DNA from: Mycobacterium sp. OAS707 | GTDB taxonomy: Bacteria > Actinomycetota > Actinomycetes > Mycobacteriales > Mycobacteriaceae | Assembly (NCBI RefSeq): GCF_014873705.1 | Contig: NZ_JADBDS010000003.1 | Location: 1,178,001-1,242,000, forward strand | Reading direction: 5' to 3' | DNA: 64,000 nucleotides | Shown here: positions 6,576 through 16,701 of the stretch, in pieces | How the letters are laid out: each line of letters starts with the position of its first letter | Numbering within the stretch: position 1 is the stretch's first letter | Translations under genes and position numbers: made by a program | The notes under the pieces: generated by a model | What the model saw: only the letters and a program-made list of their open reading frames with translations | Told to the model about the DNA's origin: nothing | The model's database searches: none

Positions 6576-8429
6576 TCGGGTCGCTGAACTTGACCGGCGT
6601 GCCCGCCTGAGGGCTCTGCGTGACCACCGCGTTGGTGCGCTGACCGCTGTTCTGCACATCCGGCGCCCTGATCAACTGGCCCGTCCAGCCGTAGGCGTTG
6701 CGTAGGTTCGGCTCGACGTCGGTCCAGAATCCACCACGCACGTCGGGCATGACGAACTCGTTGCCAAGGGACACCTGAATCTGGATCAGCGTGTCCACCG
6801 CGACCAGGCCGCCGGCCGGCGGTGCCGTGCCCACCACGGAACCCTTTGGCGTCGTGCTGTCGACATCGACGGGAAGGATCTTCGTGAACCCGGCGGCGGC
6901 GAGCACCTGCTGACACGCCTCCACGGTCAGGGCCTTGCAATCGGGGACCGGCTTGCTCTCGGGTCCCGAGCCGACGACGATCGTGATCTCGTTGGTGATA
7001 GCCGAAGTCTGGTTGGCGCTCGGAATGGTCGCGAGCACCTTGTCCTTCAGCTCCGGCGTGGAGGGTGAGTCGGACCTCTTGAACTTTCCGAAACCTGCTG
7101 CGGTGAGCTTCTGGACGCAATCGGAATACGTGAGCCCCTTGCAGTCCACGACCTCGCGCTGCTCGGGACCGCTCGACACCTTGATCAGCACCTCGTCGCC
7201 GGCACCCACTGATGTGCCCGCGGCAGGATCGGTACCGATGACCTTGTTCGGCGGGATGGTCGAATCCGACTGCTGCTGGTCGCGAGTCTTGAAGCCGGCG
7301 TTCTGCAGTATCGCTACCGCGTCGTCCTTCGTCTTGCCTGCCACGTCGGGTACCTGAACATCGCGCGTGCTACCGCCGAACATGTTGATGGCGACGGTGA
7401 CCACGACGGTCAGCACCGCAAGCACCGCCACCGCGATGAGCCAACGACCCACCGATCCGCTGCGCTCTTCTTTGTCCTCGAAGCGGTGCTCAGTGCGGCC
7501 GACCTGATCGATGCGGTCCGTTCGGTGCTCCGACGTCGGCGTCGACAGGAACGAAGTCCGTTCCGCGTCTGTCAGCACCTTCGGCGCCTCCGGCGCCTCT
7601 CCGCTGTGCACTCGAACCAGGTCCGTGCGCATCTCGGCGGCGGACTGGTAGCGGTTGTCGGGGTTCTTCGCGAGCGCCTTGAGCACGACGGCATCGAGTT
7701 CCGGGGCGATGCCGTTGTGCCGCTGCGACGGCGGCACCGGATCCTCGCGCACATGCTGATAGGCCACTGCGACGGGCGAGTCACCGACGAAAGGTGGCTC
7801 CCCCGTGAGGATTTCGTAGAGCACGCACCCCAGCGAGTACACGTCGGAGCGGGCGTCGACCTTCTCCCCGCGGGCCTGCTCAGGCGACAGATACTGCGCT
7901 GTGCCGATCACCGCGGCGGTCTGGGTGACGCTGTTGGCATCGGCAAGCGCGCGAGCGATGCCGAAGTCCATCACCTTCACCGCACCGGCCTTGCTGATCA
8001 TGATGTTCGCCGGCTTGACGTCGCGGTGGATGATGCCGTGCTGGTGACTGAAATTCAGCGCCTGGCACGCGTCGGCGATCACCTCGATCGCGCGCTTGGG
8101 CGGCATCGGGCCCTCGGTGTGCACGATGTCGCGCAGCGTGATCCCGTCGACGTACTCCATCACGATGTACGGGAGCGGACCGGCCGCCGTCTCCGCCTCG
8201 CCGGTGTCGTACACCGCGACGATCGCCGGATGGTTCAGCGCGGCGGCGTTCTGCGCCTCGCGGCGGAACCGGAGATAGAAGCTGGGGTCGCGCGCCAGAT
8301 CTGCGCGCAGCACTTTGATGGCCACGTCGCGGTGCAGCCGCAGATCGCGCGCCAAATGGACCTCGGACATGCCGCCAAATCCGAGGATCTCGCCGACTTC
8401 GTAGCGGTCGGACAGGTGTTGCGGGGTGG

Positions 8430-8433
<4 letters not shown>
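6553..8433 (-). CDS. pknB: Serine/threonine protein kinase PknB with four PASTA domains
   Basis: Essential membrane kinase that senses peptidoglycan/lipid II and phosphorylates cell-wall synthesis and division proteins. The 626 residues match the M. tuberculosis length exactly. The kinase domain is at about 1-280, with Lys K40, catalytic D138 in HRDVKPAN, DFG, and activation-loop T170/T172. A juxtamembrane linker follows, then a membrane helix at 331-351 and four PASTA repeats (about 357-422, 424-491, 492-556, 558-626). PASTA 2 and 3 each carry two Cys with identical spacing (C431/C439 and C499/C507), which is unusual. ATG 8433 overlaps the pknA stop (ATGA), so translation is coupled. Confidence 0.98.
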
Positions 8434-9739
<1,306 letters not shown>

Positions 9740-9743
<4 letters not shown>

Positions 9744-11215
9744 GAGCCCTCCCGCAGGGCCGCTGCGATGGTGGCCCGTCCGATCGGGGCGGCGACGGCG
9801 CCTCCGGTGGCGTTCAACCGGTCGCCGCCGTTCTCGACCACAACGGCCACCGCAACCTTGGGTGCCGATGCAGGCGCGAAGGCGATGTACCAGGCGTGCG
9901 GCGGAGTGTTGCGCGGATCGGTACCGTGCTCCGCCGTGCCGGTCTTGGATGCGATCTGCACGCCGGCGATGGCTCCCTTCTGCTGCGTCACCTGCTCGGC
10001 GGCGACCATCAAATCCGTAAGTGTATTCGCGACCTGCTCGGACACCGCCCGGCGCTCCTCGCGGGGAGCCGTCGTGCTGATGTTCGCGAGGTCGGGTCCC
10101 TTCAGACTATCGACTAGATAAGGGCGCATGGTCACCCCTTTATTCGCGATGGTCGCAGCGACCTGCGCGTTCTGCAGCGGCGTCAGCGCCACATCCTTCT
10201 GCCCGATGCTCGACATGCCCAGCGCGGCAGCGTCGGAGATCGGCCCGACGGTCGACTGGGACACCTGAAGCGGGATCGTCGGGGGAGGGGTGTCGAGCCC
10301 GAACGCGATCGCGGTGGACCGCAACGCGTCCGTGCCGGTGTTGAGGCCGAGTTGGACGAAGGCGGTGTTGCAGGATTTCGCGAACGCATCGTGCAGCGAA
10401 GCGGTCGGGCCGGCCCCGCACGCCGCGCCGCCGTAGTTCTCCAGCGTTGCGGTGCTGTCCGGCAACTGAATTCGGGACACCGATGTCAATTGGGTGTTCT
10501 CCGTGGCGCCATGCTGCAGCGCGGCCGCGGTCGTGATCACCTTGAACGTCGACCCGGGCGGATAGGTTTCCGAGATCGCCCGGTTCAACAGCGGGGAATC
10601 GGGGTTGTCGCGCAGCTGCTGCCACGCTGTCGACTGGGCCGCAACATCATGGGTGGCAAGCAGATTCGGGTCATACGACGGTGACGAAACCATCGCGAGG
10701 ACCTTCCCGGTCGACGGTTCCAGCGCCACCACCGCGCCCTTGCACGGTCCGTTGCAGCCGTGCGCCATCGCATCCCATGCCGCCTGCTGAACCTGCGGAT
10801 TGATGGTCGTGGCGACGTTGCCGCCGCGAGGATCACGCCCGGTGAAGAAGTCGGCAAGCCGCCGGCCGAACAGCCGCTGATCGGAGCCGTTGAGGATGCT
10901 GTCCTCGGCACGCTCGAGGCCGGTGCTCGAATAGCTCAGCGAGTAGAAACCGGTGACCGGCGCATAGGCCTCCGGATTGGGGTAGACGCGGAGGAACCGG
11001 AACCGGCCGTTGGTGGACACCGAGTAGGCGAGCAACTGCCCGCCCGCAGAGATCTGTCCGCGCTGACGCGAGTACTCGTCGAGCAGCACCCGCTGATTAC
11101 GCGGGTCGGCGCGCAACCCGTCGGCCGTAAACACTTGTGTCAGTGTGGCATTGGCCAACAGCAGCACGATCAGCGCCATGATCGTCACGGCGATGCGGCG
11201 CAGGGAGGTGTTCAT
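9740..11215 (-). CDS. pbpA: Penicillin-binding protein PbpA (class B transpeptidase)
   Basis: D,D-transpeptidase that crosslinks septal/elongation peptidoglycan, partner of the glycosyltransferase RodA. 491 residues, the same as in M. tuberculosis. N-terminal membrane anchor at 8-28, a dimerisation-like region, then the transpeptidase domain with nucleophile S222 in STFK, S281-C-N283, and K424-T-G. ATG 11215 overlaps the rodA stop by ATGA. Known members of this operon are phosphorylated by PknB. The pair C154/C158 (HGCNGPCKG) just before the catalytic domain could form a disulfide outside the cell. Confidence 0.97.
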
Positions 11216-12621
11216 ACCTTCTCGATCACCTCGGTGCTCGCGGCCGCGATCGGCGTGGCCTGCGGCCGGGTGACGATCGGGCGGCGGGCCGCGTGCGAGA
11301 TGCGCACGAGGATCGCCAGCAGCACGTAGTTGGCCAGCAGCGAGGAACCGCCGTACGACATCCATGGCGTGGTCAGCCCCGTCAGCGGGATCAGCCTGGT
11401 GACGCCGCCGACCACGATGAACAACTGGATCGCCAGTGTCGACGCCAACCCGGCGGCCAGCAGCTTGCCGAAGCTGTCGCGCACGGCGATCGCGGTGCGC
11501 AGCCCACGGACGATCACGATCGTGTACAGCATCAGCACCGCGGCAAGACCGACCAGTCCGAGCTCCTCGCCGATCGCGGCGATGATGAAGTCGGTCGACG
11601 CGGCGGGCACGGTGCCGGGCTGCCCGTTGCCGAGGCCGGTACCGAAAATACCGCCGGTGGCGAAGCTGAACAGTGACTGCACCATCTGATAGCCGGCGCC
11701 GTCGGGGTCGGCGAACGGGTCGAGCCAGGTTTCCACCCGGACCCGGACGTGACCGAAAAGGTAGTACGCCGCAACGCTTCCCGCAGCGAACAGCGCAAGT
11801 CCGATGACGACCCAGCTGAACCGGTCGGTGGCCACGTAGACCAGCACCAGAAACGACGCGTACAGCAGCAGCGACGTGCCGAGGTCCTTCTCGAACACCA
11901 TCACACCGACCGAGGCGATCCAGGCGGCCAGCAGCGGCGCAAGATCGCGCGGCCGAGGTAGGTCCATGCCGAGGAAGTGCTTACCCGCACTGGTGAACAC
12001 ACTGCGCTTGGCGACCAACACCGCGGCGAAGAAGATGAGCAGCAAAATCTTGGAGAATTCCGCGGGCTGAATGGAGAAGCCCGGCAACTCAATCCAGATC
12101 TTGGCGCCGTTCTGCTCCGACATCGAGCGGGGCAACACAGCGGGGATGATGAGCAGGATCAACCCGGTCAGCCCGCACACGTATCCATAGCGCGCCAGCA
12201 ACCGATGGTCGTGAAGAAAGATCACCACCAACGAGAACGCGATGACCCCGACGAGCGTCCACAGCATCTGCTGATTTGCGGTGCCGCCCAGGCCCTTTCC
12301 CGACGGGCCGCCCGCGGCCAGATCGAGGCGGTGGATCATGACCACTCCGAGCCCGTTCAACAGCGCGACCACCGGCAGCAGCAGCGGGTCGGCGTACGGA
12401 GTGAAGCGCCGGATCGCCAGGTGCGCACCGGTGAACAGGGCGAGGTACGCGACGGTGTACTGCGCCAGATCCCAGTGCAGGCCCTGTTCCTGGTTGGCCT
12501 CGACGAGAAGCAGTGCCACAGTGGTGATCACCGCAGCGGAGCCGAGCAGCAGCAGTTCGGCGTTGCGCCGGTTGGGCAGCGGCGGGGTGACGGCGACGGG
12601 CGACTGCGGCTGGGTGGTCAT
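11212..12621 (-). CDS. rodA: Peptidoglycan glycosyltransferase RodA (SEDS family)
   Basis: Polytopic SEDS protein that polymerises lipid II into glycan strands with PbpA. 469 residues, equal to the M. tuberculosis protein, with about twelve membrane helices. Family landmarks include LPRSMSEQNGAKIWIELPG followed by QPAEFSKI, an Asp-containing loop in VFEKDLGTSLLL, and the C-terminal GLTTPWMSYGGSSLLANY. The start is set at ATG 12621; longer forms would overlap the pstP 3' end and add Pro/Arg-rich noise. A 43-base gap separates it from pstP upstream, the only break from ATGA coupling between pstP and pknB. Confidence 0.96.
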   Translation of the reverse strand: MTTQPQSPVAVTPPLPNRRNAELLLLGSAAVITTVALLLVEANQEQGLHWDLAQYTVAYLALFTGAHLAIRRFTPYADPLLLPVVALLNGLGVVMIHRLDLAAGGPSGKGLGGTANQQMLWTLVGVIAFSLVVIFLHDHRLLARYGYVCGLTGLILLIIPAVLPRSMSEQNGAKIWIELPGFSIQPAEFSKILLLIFFAAVLVAKRSVFTSAGKHFLGMDLPRPRDLAPLLAAWIASVGVMVFEKDLGTSLLLYASFLVLVYVATDRFSWVVIGLALFAAGSVAAYYLFGHVRVRVETWLDPFADPDGAGYQMVQSLFSFATGGIFGTGLGNGQPGTVPAASTDFIIAAIGEELGLVGLAAVLMLYTIVIVRGLRTAIAVRDSFGKLLAAGLASTLAIQLFIVVGGVTRLIPLTGLTTPWMSYGGSSLLANYVLLAILVRISHAARRPIVTRPQATPIAAASTEVIEKV

Positions 12622-12664
12622 GCCTCGACTCCCGCTCGTCCCCTGCCTTTGCCTCTTCGGGTCG

Positions 12665-14209
12665 TCATGAAACTTCCCGGCAGTTCGTTCCAGGTTCGGG
12701 TGGCGGAGGCGGCAGCGCGGTGACGGTGGGCTGCGGTGTCGGGGACGGCGATGCGGGAGGTGCGGCGGGCGGCGGCGCACCGGGTGAGACGGGGGCGCTC
12801 GGCGGCGCGGGAGGGGGCGCGGTCACGGTCATGGGGGTTTCCGGCGCGGGGGATTCACCGCTGACTTCCGGGATGCCCGGATTGACAGGTGTTTCCGGCA
12901 GATGAGGAGTTGGCGATGTGGTGGTCGGCGTCGGTGTCGGAGTCACGCACGTCGGCAGGACCGAACTGCGGGCGAGCTCCTCGATCTGGGCGATGGCGTC
13001 GTCGAGCGAGCCGGACGGCAGGCCGGCGACCACCTGTGCGCGCTCCGACGGCCGCATGTCGTTGACGCCGAGCATGCGGCAGTCCAGGTTGTCCTTCGGA
13101 GTTCCCGCGCTGATGAGGGACAACTCATTTCGCGCGTTGAGACAGCCCAACAGGTACGGCTCCTGAAGTGCTAAACCCAGAAAGGAGCCCTGAACACCTC
13201 GCATGATCGACACCGTGCCGTCGTGCTCGGTGACGTAGTAGTTGCTGCGCACTATCTCGCGGCCGACCGCAAGTCCGGCGAGCACGACGAGCAGCAGCAG
13301 GACCGCAGCGATCAGCATCCGCCGTCGCGACCGTGGCTTGCGCTGGGGTTCTTCCGGCTGTGGCACAACACGTTTCGCCTCGTTGCGACGCGGATTGAAC
13401 GCCGACGCTCGACCGGCCGCGGTGTTGGGCGGTGCACTCTGGTCGTCGTCACCCGACACCGCACCGGCGAGAATCGGTTGAGTCTGGCCGTAGTCGTAGT
13501 CGACGACGTCGGCCACCACCACGGTGACGTTGTCGGGTCCACCGCCGCGCAACGCCAATTCGATTAGCCTGTCCGCACTTTCGGCGACATCGGAGATCTG
13601 CAGCGCCTCGAGGATGGTCTCGTGGCTGACCGGATCGGACAGGCCGTCAGAGCACAGCAGATAGCGGTCGCCCGCGCGCGCCTCGCGCATGATCAGCGTG
13701 GGCTCCACCTCGTGACCCGTCAGCGCGCGCATGATCAGCGAGCGCTGCGGATGGCTGTGCGCCTCCTCGGCGGTGATCCTGCCCTCGTCCACCAGCGTCT
13801 GGACGAAGGTGTCGTCCTTGGTGATCTGGACGAGTTCGCCGTCGCGCAGCAGGTAGCCGCGTGAGTCGCCGATGTGCACGAGCCCAAGCCTGTTGCCCGC
13901 GAACAGAATTGCGGTCAGCGTCGTGCCCATGCCGTCGAGCTCGGGGTCGGCCTCCACATGCGCGGCTATCGCGGAGTTGCCCTCACGTACCGCGGCGTCG
14001 AGTTTGGAGAGCAGATCACCGCCCGGCTCGTCGTCGTCGAGGTGGGCCAGCGCGGCGATCACCAACTGTGAGGCCACCTCACCCGCGGCGTGCCCGCCCA
14101 TCCCGTCGGCAAGGGCCAGCAGTCGCGCGCCGGCGTACACGGAGTCCTCGTTGTTGGCGCGGACCAGGCCACGGTCGCTGCGAGCGGCATAGCGAAGCAC
14201 CAGTGTCAC
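12665..14209 (-). CDS. pstP: Ser/Thr protein phosphatase PstP (PP2C family)
   Basis: Metal-dependent phosphatase that reverses PknA/PknB phosphorylation. 514 residues, identical in length to M. tuberculosis PstP. The PP2C domain (1 to about 240) shows the metal-binding motifs: NNEDSVYAG, ALADGMGGHAAGE, GDSRGYLL, LCSDGLSDP and GGPDNVTVVV. A linker and one membrane helix (about 300-320) follow, then an outer domain of about 190 residues ending in a Pro/Thr/Ser-rich tail. ATG 14209 overlaps the fhaB stop by ATGA. The outer Pro-rich tail looks long and low in complexity. Confidence 0.97.
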   Translation of the reverse strand: MTLVLRYAARSDRGLVRANNEDSVYAGARLLALADGMGGHAAGEVASQLVIAALAHLDDDEPGGDLLSKLDAAVREGNSAIAAHVEADPELDGMGTTLTAILFAGNRLGLVHIGDSRGYLLRDGELVQITKDDTFVQTLVDEGRITAEEAHSHPQRSLIMRALTGHEVEPTLIMREARAGDRYLLCSDGLSDPVSHETILEALQISDVAESADRLIELALRGGGPDNVTVVVADVVDYDYGQTQPILAGAVSGDDDQSAPPNTAAGRASAFNPRRNEAKRVVPQPEEPQRKPRSRRRMLIAAVLLLLVVLAGLAVGREIVRSNYYVTEHDGTVSIMRGVQGSFLGLALQEPYLLGCLNARNELSLISAGTPKDNLDCRMLGVNDMRPSERAQVVAGLPSGSLDDAIAQIEELARSSVLPTCVTPTPTPTTTSPTPHLPETPVNPGIPEVSGESPAPETPMTVTAPPPAPPSAPVSPGAPPPAAPPASPSPTPQPTVTALPPPPPEPGTNCREVS

Positions 14210-14673
14210 GGGCGCAGCTCGATTACCGTCTTGCCGATTCGAACCGGCGTGCCCATCGGAACCCGTACCGCGGTCGTCACCTTTGCCCTGTCAAGGTATG
14301 TGCCGTTGGTCGATCCTAGGTCCTCGACATACCATTCCGAACCTCGTGGCGAGAGCCTGGCGTGCCGTGTCGAGGCGTAGTCGTCGGTGAGCACGAGCGT
14401 CGAGTCGTCGGCGCGGCCGATGAGCACGGGCTGGCTGCCCAGCGTGATGCGGGTCCCCGTCAGCGCGCCCTCCGTCACGACCAGCTGGCGCACCACGCTC
14501 CGGCGCCCACGATTGGGCAGCAGGGAGCCGCGCAGCGCCAGGCCCCGTCGCACCATGACCGCTCCGGTCGGTGCGTAGATGTCGGTCCGCAGGATGCGGA
14601 GCACCGACCAGATGAACAACCACAGCAGCAATAGGAAACCGACGCGCGTCAGCTGCAGTACTAACCCCTGCAT
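14206..14673 (-). CDS. fhaB: FHA-domain protein FhaB (FipA)
   Basis: A 155-residue membrane-tethered phosphothreonine reader. The N-terminus is a hydrophobic anchor (about 5-27, LTRVGFLLLLWLFIWSVL). The C-terminal half is an FHA domain with LIGRADDSTLVL, the conserved Ser/His of STRHARLS, and the GSTNGTYLD loop. In mycobacteria FhaB/FipA bridges PknA/PknB signalling to the divisome (FtsZ-FtsQ) and affects elongation. It is the same length as Rv0019c. The stop is joined to pstP by ATGA; 127 bases separate it from fhaA upstream, so a secondary promoter there is possible. Confidence 0.96.
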   Translation of the reverse strand: MQGLVLQLTRVGFLLLLWLFIWSVLRILRTDIYAPTGAVMVRRGLALRGSLLPNRGRRSVVRQLVVTEGALTGTRITLGSQPVLIGRADDSTLVLTDDYASTRHARLSPRGSEWYVEDLGSTNGTYLDRAKVTTAVRVPMGTPVRIGKTVIELRP

Positions 14674-14800
14674 CCGACGTCCTCTCCGTCCCCGTCCCGT
14701 TCTCGTACCGCGCCAACTTCGGCAACGTCACGATACTTGGACAGCGATCGACGCGACGGTGAAGCGTTCAGCTTCCCCCGGCTTCGACCGCCCGAAGCGC

Positions 14801-16270
14801 TCAGTGAACGCGGACGATGATCTCGGAATGGCCGAGCCGGATCACGTCGCCGTCGGCCAGCTGCCACTCCTGCACCGGTGCGTTGTTCACCGTCGTGCCG
14901 TTGGTGGAGTTGAGGTCCGACAGCAGTGCGACCTGCCCGTCCCACCGGATCTCCAGATGTCTGCGGGACACCCCGGTGTCGGGCAGCCGGAACTGCGCGT
15001 CCTGGCCGCGGCCGATCACGTTGGCGCCTTCACGCAATTGGTAGGTCCGGCCGCTGCCGTCGTCGAGCTGCAGCGTGACCGAGGCCGCGCCTGCCGGGTA
15101 ATCGGGCTGGCCGTATCCGCCGCCGTAGCCGGCGGCCGGAGCTGCCTGCTGGCCGTAGTCGTAGCCGGCCGCGGGCTCGCCGTAACCGGGTTCCGCGTAT
15201 CCGGCGCCGCCTTGCTGGTCGTAGCGGCCGTAATCCGCGGGGGCGCCGTAGCCCTGGTCCTGGCGGCCGTATCCGGCGCCGTAGCCGCCCTGGTCGGGAT
15301 AGCCGCCCTGGTCGGGATAGCCACCCTGATCCGGGTACGCGGGCCGCGGCGGCTCCTGGCGCCCGTAGCCACCGTCGTCCGGACGGCCGTGCGTGGGCGG
15401 ACGGCCGTAGTCGTAGTCGCCTGCCGGCGCGCCGTATCCGGGCTGTCCGCCCTGCGGGGGGCCGTAGCCGCCTGGCGCCTGCCGATAGCCCTGGTCCGGG
15501 TAGCCGCCACCCTGCTGCGGCGGCGGGTATCCGCCGGCGGGCGGACGCTGCTCGTAGGACGGCGGTGGGTAGCCGCCCTGGTCGGGGTAACCGCCCTGGT
15601 CGGGGTAGCCGCCCTGGTCGGGGTAGCCGCCTTGGTCCGGGTAGCCGCCCTGCTCGGGGTAGCCGCCCTGGCGCGGCGGGTAGCCGGGCGGTTGCTCACC
15701 CTGCGGGGGGTAGCCACCCTGCTCTGGAGGCGGGTACTGGCCGCGGTCGTCTGGGCGGCCGTAGCGCTCGTCGTAGTATTCGTCGGCCGGCCGCCCCTGT
15801 CCCTGGCCGCGGTAACTCGGGTTGTCGCTCATCGCTGGTACTCCCTGTTCTGCGTTGGACGCACGGTCTGGTGGTGGGGCGGGGTCGCCTGTGGTCGTAT
15901 CGGGGTTGACCGCTCCACGCGCGCGAAACTGTCCGGTGTGCAGGTTCGGTGACGCCTCGAATCTGACGACCACATCACCATACGTTTGCCACCCCTGCTC
16001 ATGGATGTATCCCTCCAAGTGCTTGGCGAAAGTCGTTGATGTGAGGTCCGGGTCGGCGCTCACCTTCTGATAGTCAGGCACACTGAGGGTAATGACGTAG
16101 TCGTTTGGTGCCAAAATATGGCCGCCGGCTATGTCATGGGCGCCGGAATCGGCTTCCCGGCGGAGCATCGCCTCGACTTCTTGGGGCACAATCGATCCGC
16201 CGAAAACACGCGCAAAGGCGTCGCCGACGGTCGACTCGAGTTTGCGTTCGATGCGGTCGACTAGGCCCAT
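14801..16270 (-). CDS. fhaA: FHA-domain protein FhaA
   Basis: First gene of the pkn operon. FhaA binds phosphorylated MviN/MurJ and regulates peptidoglycan precursor export. The 489 residues are built as follows: an N-terminal DUF3662 domain (about 1-125, with RIERKLESTVGDAFARVFGG and QTYGDVVVRFE); a disordered Gly/Tyr/Pro/Gln region (about 150-385) made of repeats such as YPDQGG; and a C-terminal FHA domain (about 395-489, NVIGRGQDAQFRLP, GVSRRHLEI, NSTNGTTV). ATG 16270 is chosen because the M. tuberculosis protein aligns from this point. It is about 38 residues shorter than that homologue, all in the repeat region, which probably varies by slippage. Confidence 0.97.
   Translation of the reverse strand: MGLVDRIERKLESTVGDAFARVFGGSIVPQEVEAMLRREADSGAHDIAGGHILAPNDYVITLSVPDYQKVSADPDLTSTTFAKHLEGYIHEQGWQTYGDVVVRFEASPNLHTGQFRARGAVNPDTTTGDPAPPPDRASNAEQGVPAMSDNPSYRGQGQGRPADEYYDERYGRPDDRGQYPPPEQGGYPPQGEQPPGYPPRQGGYPEQGGYPDQGGYPDQGGYPDQGGYPDQGGYPPPSYEQRPPAGGYPPPQQGGGYPDQGYRQAPGGYGPPQGGQPGYGAPAGDYDYGRPPTHGRPDDGGYGRQEPPRPAYPDQGGYPDQGGYPDQGGYGAGYGRQDQGYGAPADYGRYDQQGGAGYAEPGYGEPAAGYDYGQQAAPAAGYGGGYGQPDYPAGAASVTLQLDDGSGRTYQLREGANVIGRGQDAQFRLPDTGVSRRHLEIRWDGQVALLSDLNSTNGTTVNNAPVQEWQLADGDVIRLGHSEIIVRVH
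15568..15675. repeat. Tandem 18-bp repeat inside fhaA
   Basis: Six near-identical 18-base units with consensus GGTAGCCGCCCTGGTCGG run in tandem with one- to four-base differences. Read on the coding strand each unit gives a six-residue block (G-Y-P-D/E-Q-G). A shorter run of the same unit lies at about 15284-15335. The unit is a multiple of three, so gain or loss of units keeps frame, which makes this a candidate variable-number site. It is not a CRISPR array because there are no spacers. Confidence 0.8.
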
Positions 16271-16485
16271 ATCACCGCCCGCCTCACTCGTCGTTGTCCG
16301 TTCTTCCAGCTCATACCCCCGCGCACCAGCGTGTCGCCTGGCCGCTTGCCTTACTTGCATGGTATCGGCCCAGCGCAGCGGTGCGGGACCAACAGAATTC
16401 TGAGAATCGGATCGGGGCAGGTCAAGCAGTCCGATCTTGACGTGTTCACACCGAATTGGCAGGCCTTGCGACCGGGTCGGTACGG

Positions 16486-16516
16486 TTGGGGAGCGGGGTG
16501 GCTTGCGTGATAGGCT
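16486..16516 (+). promoter_or_regulatory. Possible promoter of tRNA-Leu
   Basis: TTGGGG at 16486-16491 and TAGGCT at 16511-16516 are spaced 19 bases apart, slightly long for a housekeeping promoter. Transcription would start near 16523, seven bases before the tRNA at 16530. The same gap must also hold the leftward fhaA promoter, which I could not assign. Confidence 0.3.
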
Positions 16517-16529
16517 CCCCCGGTTGTTG

Positions 16530-16612
16530 GGGCGAGTGGCGGAATGGCAGACGCGCTGGCTTCAGGTGCCAGTGTCCTTCGGGACGTGGGGGTTCAAGTC
16601 CCCCTTCGCCCA
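16530..16612 (+). tRNA. leuT: tRNA-Leu (CAG)
   Basis: A class II tRNA with a long variable arm. The acceptor GGGCGAG (16530-16536) pairs with TTCGCCC (16605-16611), with one G-T pair; A16612 is the discriminator. The anticodon stem CTGGC/GCCAG encloses TTCAGGT, anticodon CAG at 16563-16565. The variable arm TGTCCTTCGGGACG folds on itself, and the T arm is GGGGGTTCAAGTCCCCC. CCA is not encoded (16613-16615 is CAA). It follows fhaA as leuT does in M. tuberculosis. Confidence 0.98.
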
Positions 16613-16701
16613 CAACTCGATTATTCGAATCCCCGTGAATGGCTTTCGACACCGCGCGGCCGGACGTTGTATTCGAAGTAGCGCACGGTAGCTTTTTGCG
16701 A

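Noticed and set aside
15568..15675. CRISPR-like repeat array
   Set aside because: Units are contiguous 18-mers without spacers and encode an in-frame peptide repeat.
14579..15952. Long rightward frame of 457 residues
   Set aside because: It runs antisense to fhaB, fhaA and their gap, is almost all Ala/Val/Arg/Gly, and owes its length to the high-GC codon pattern and the repeat in fhaA.
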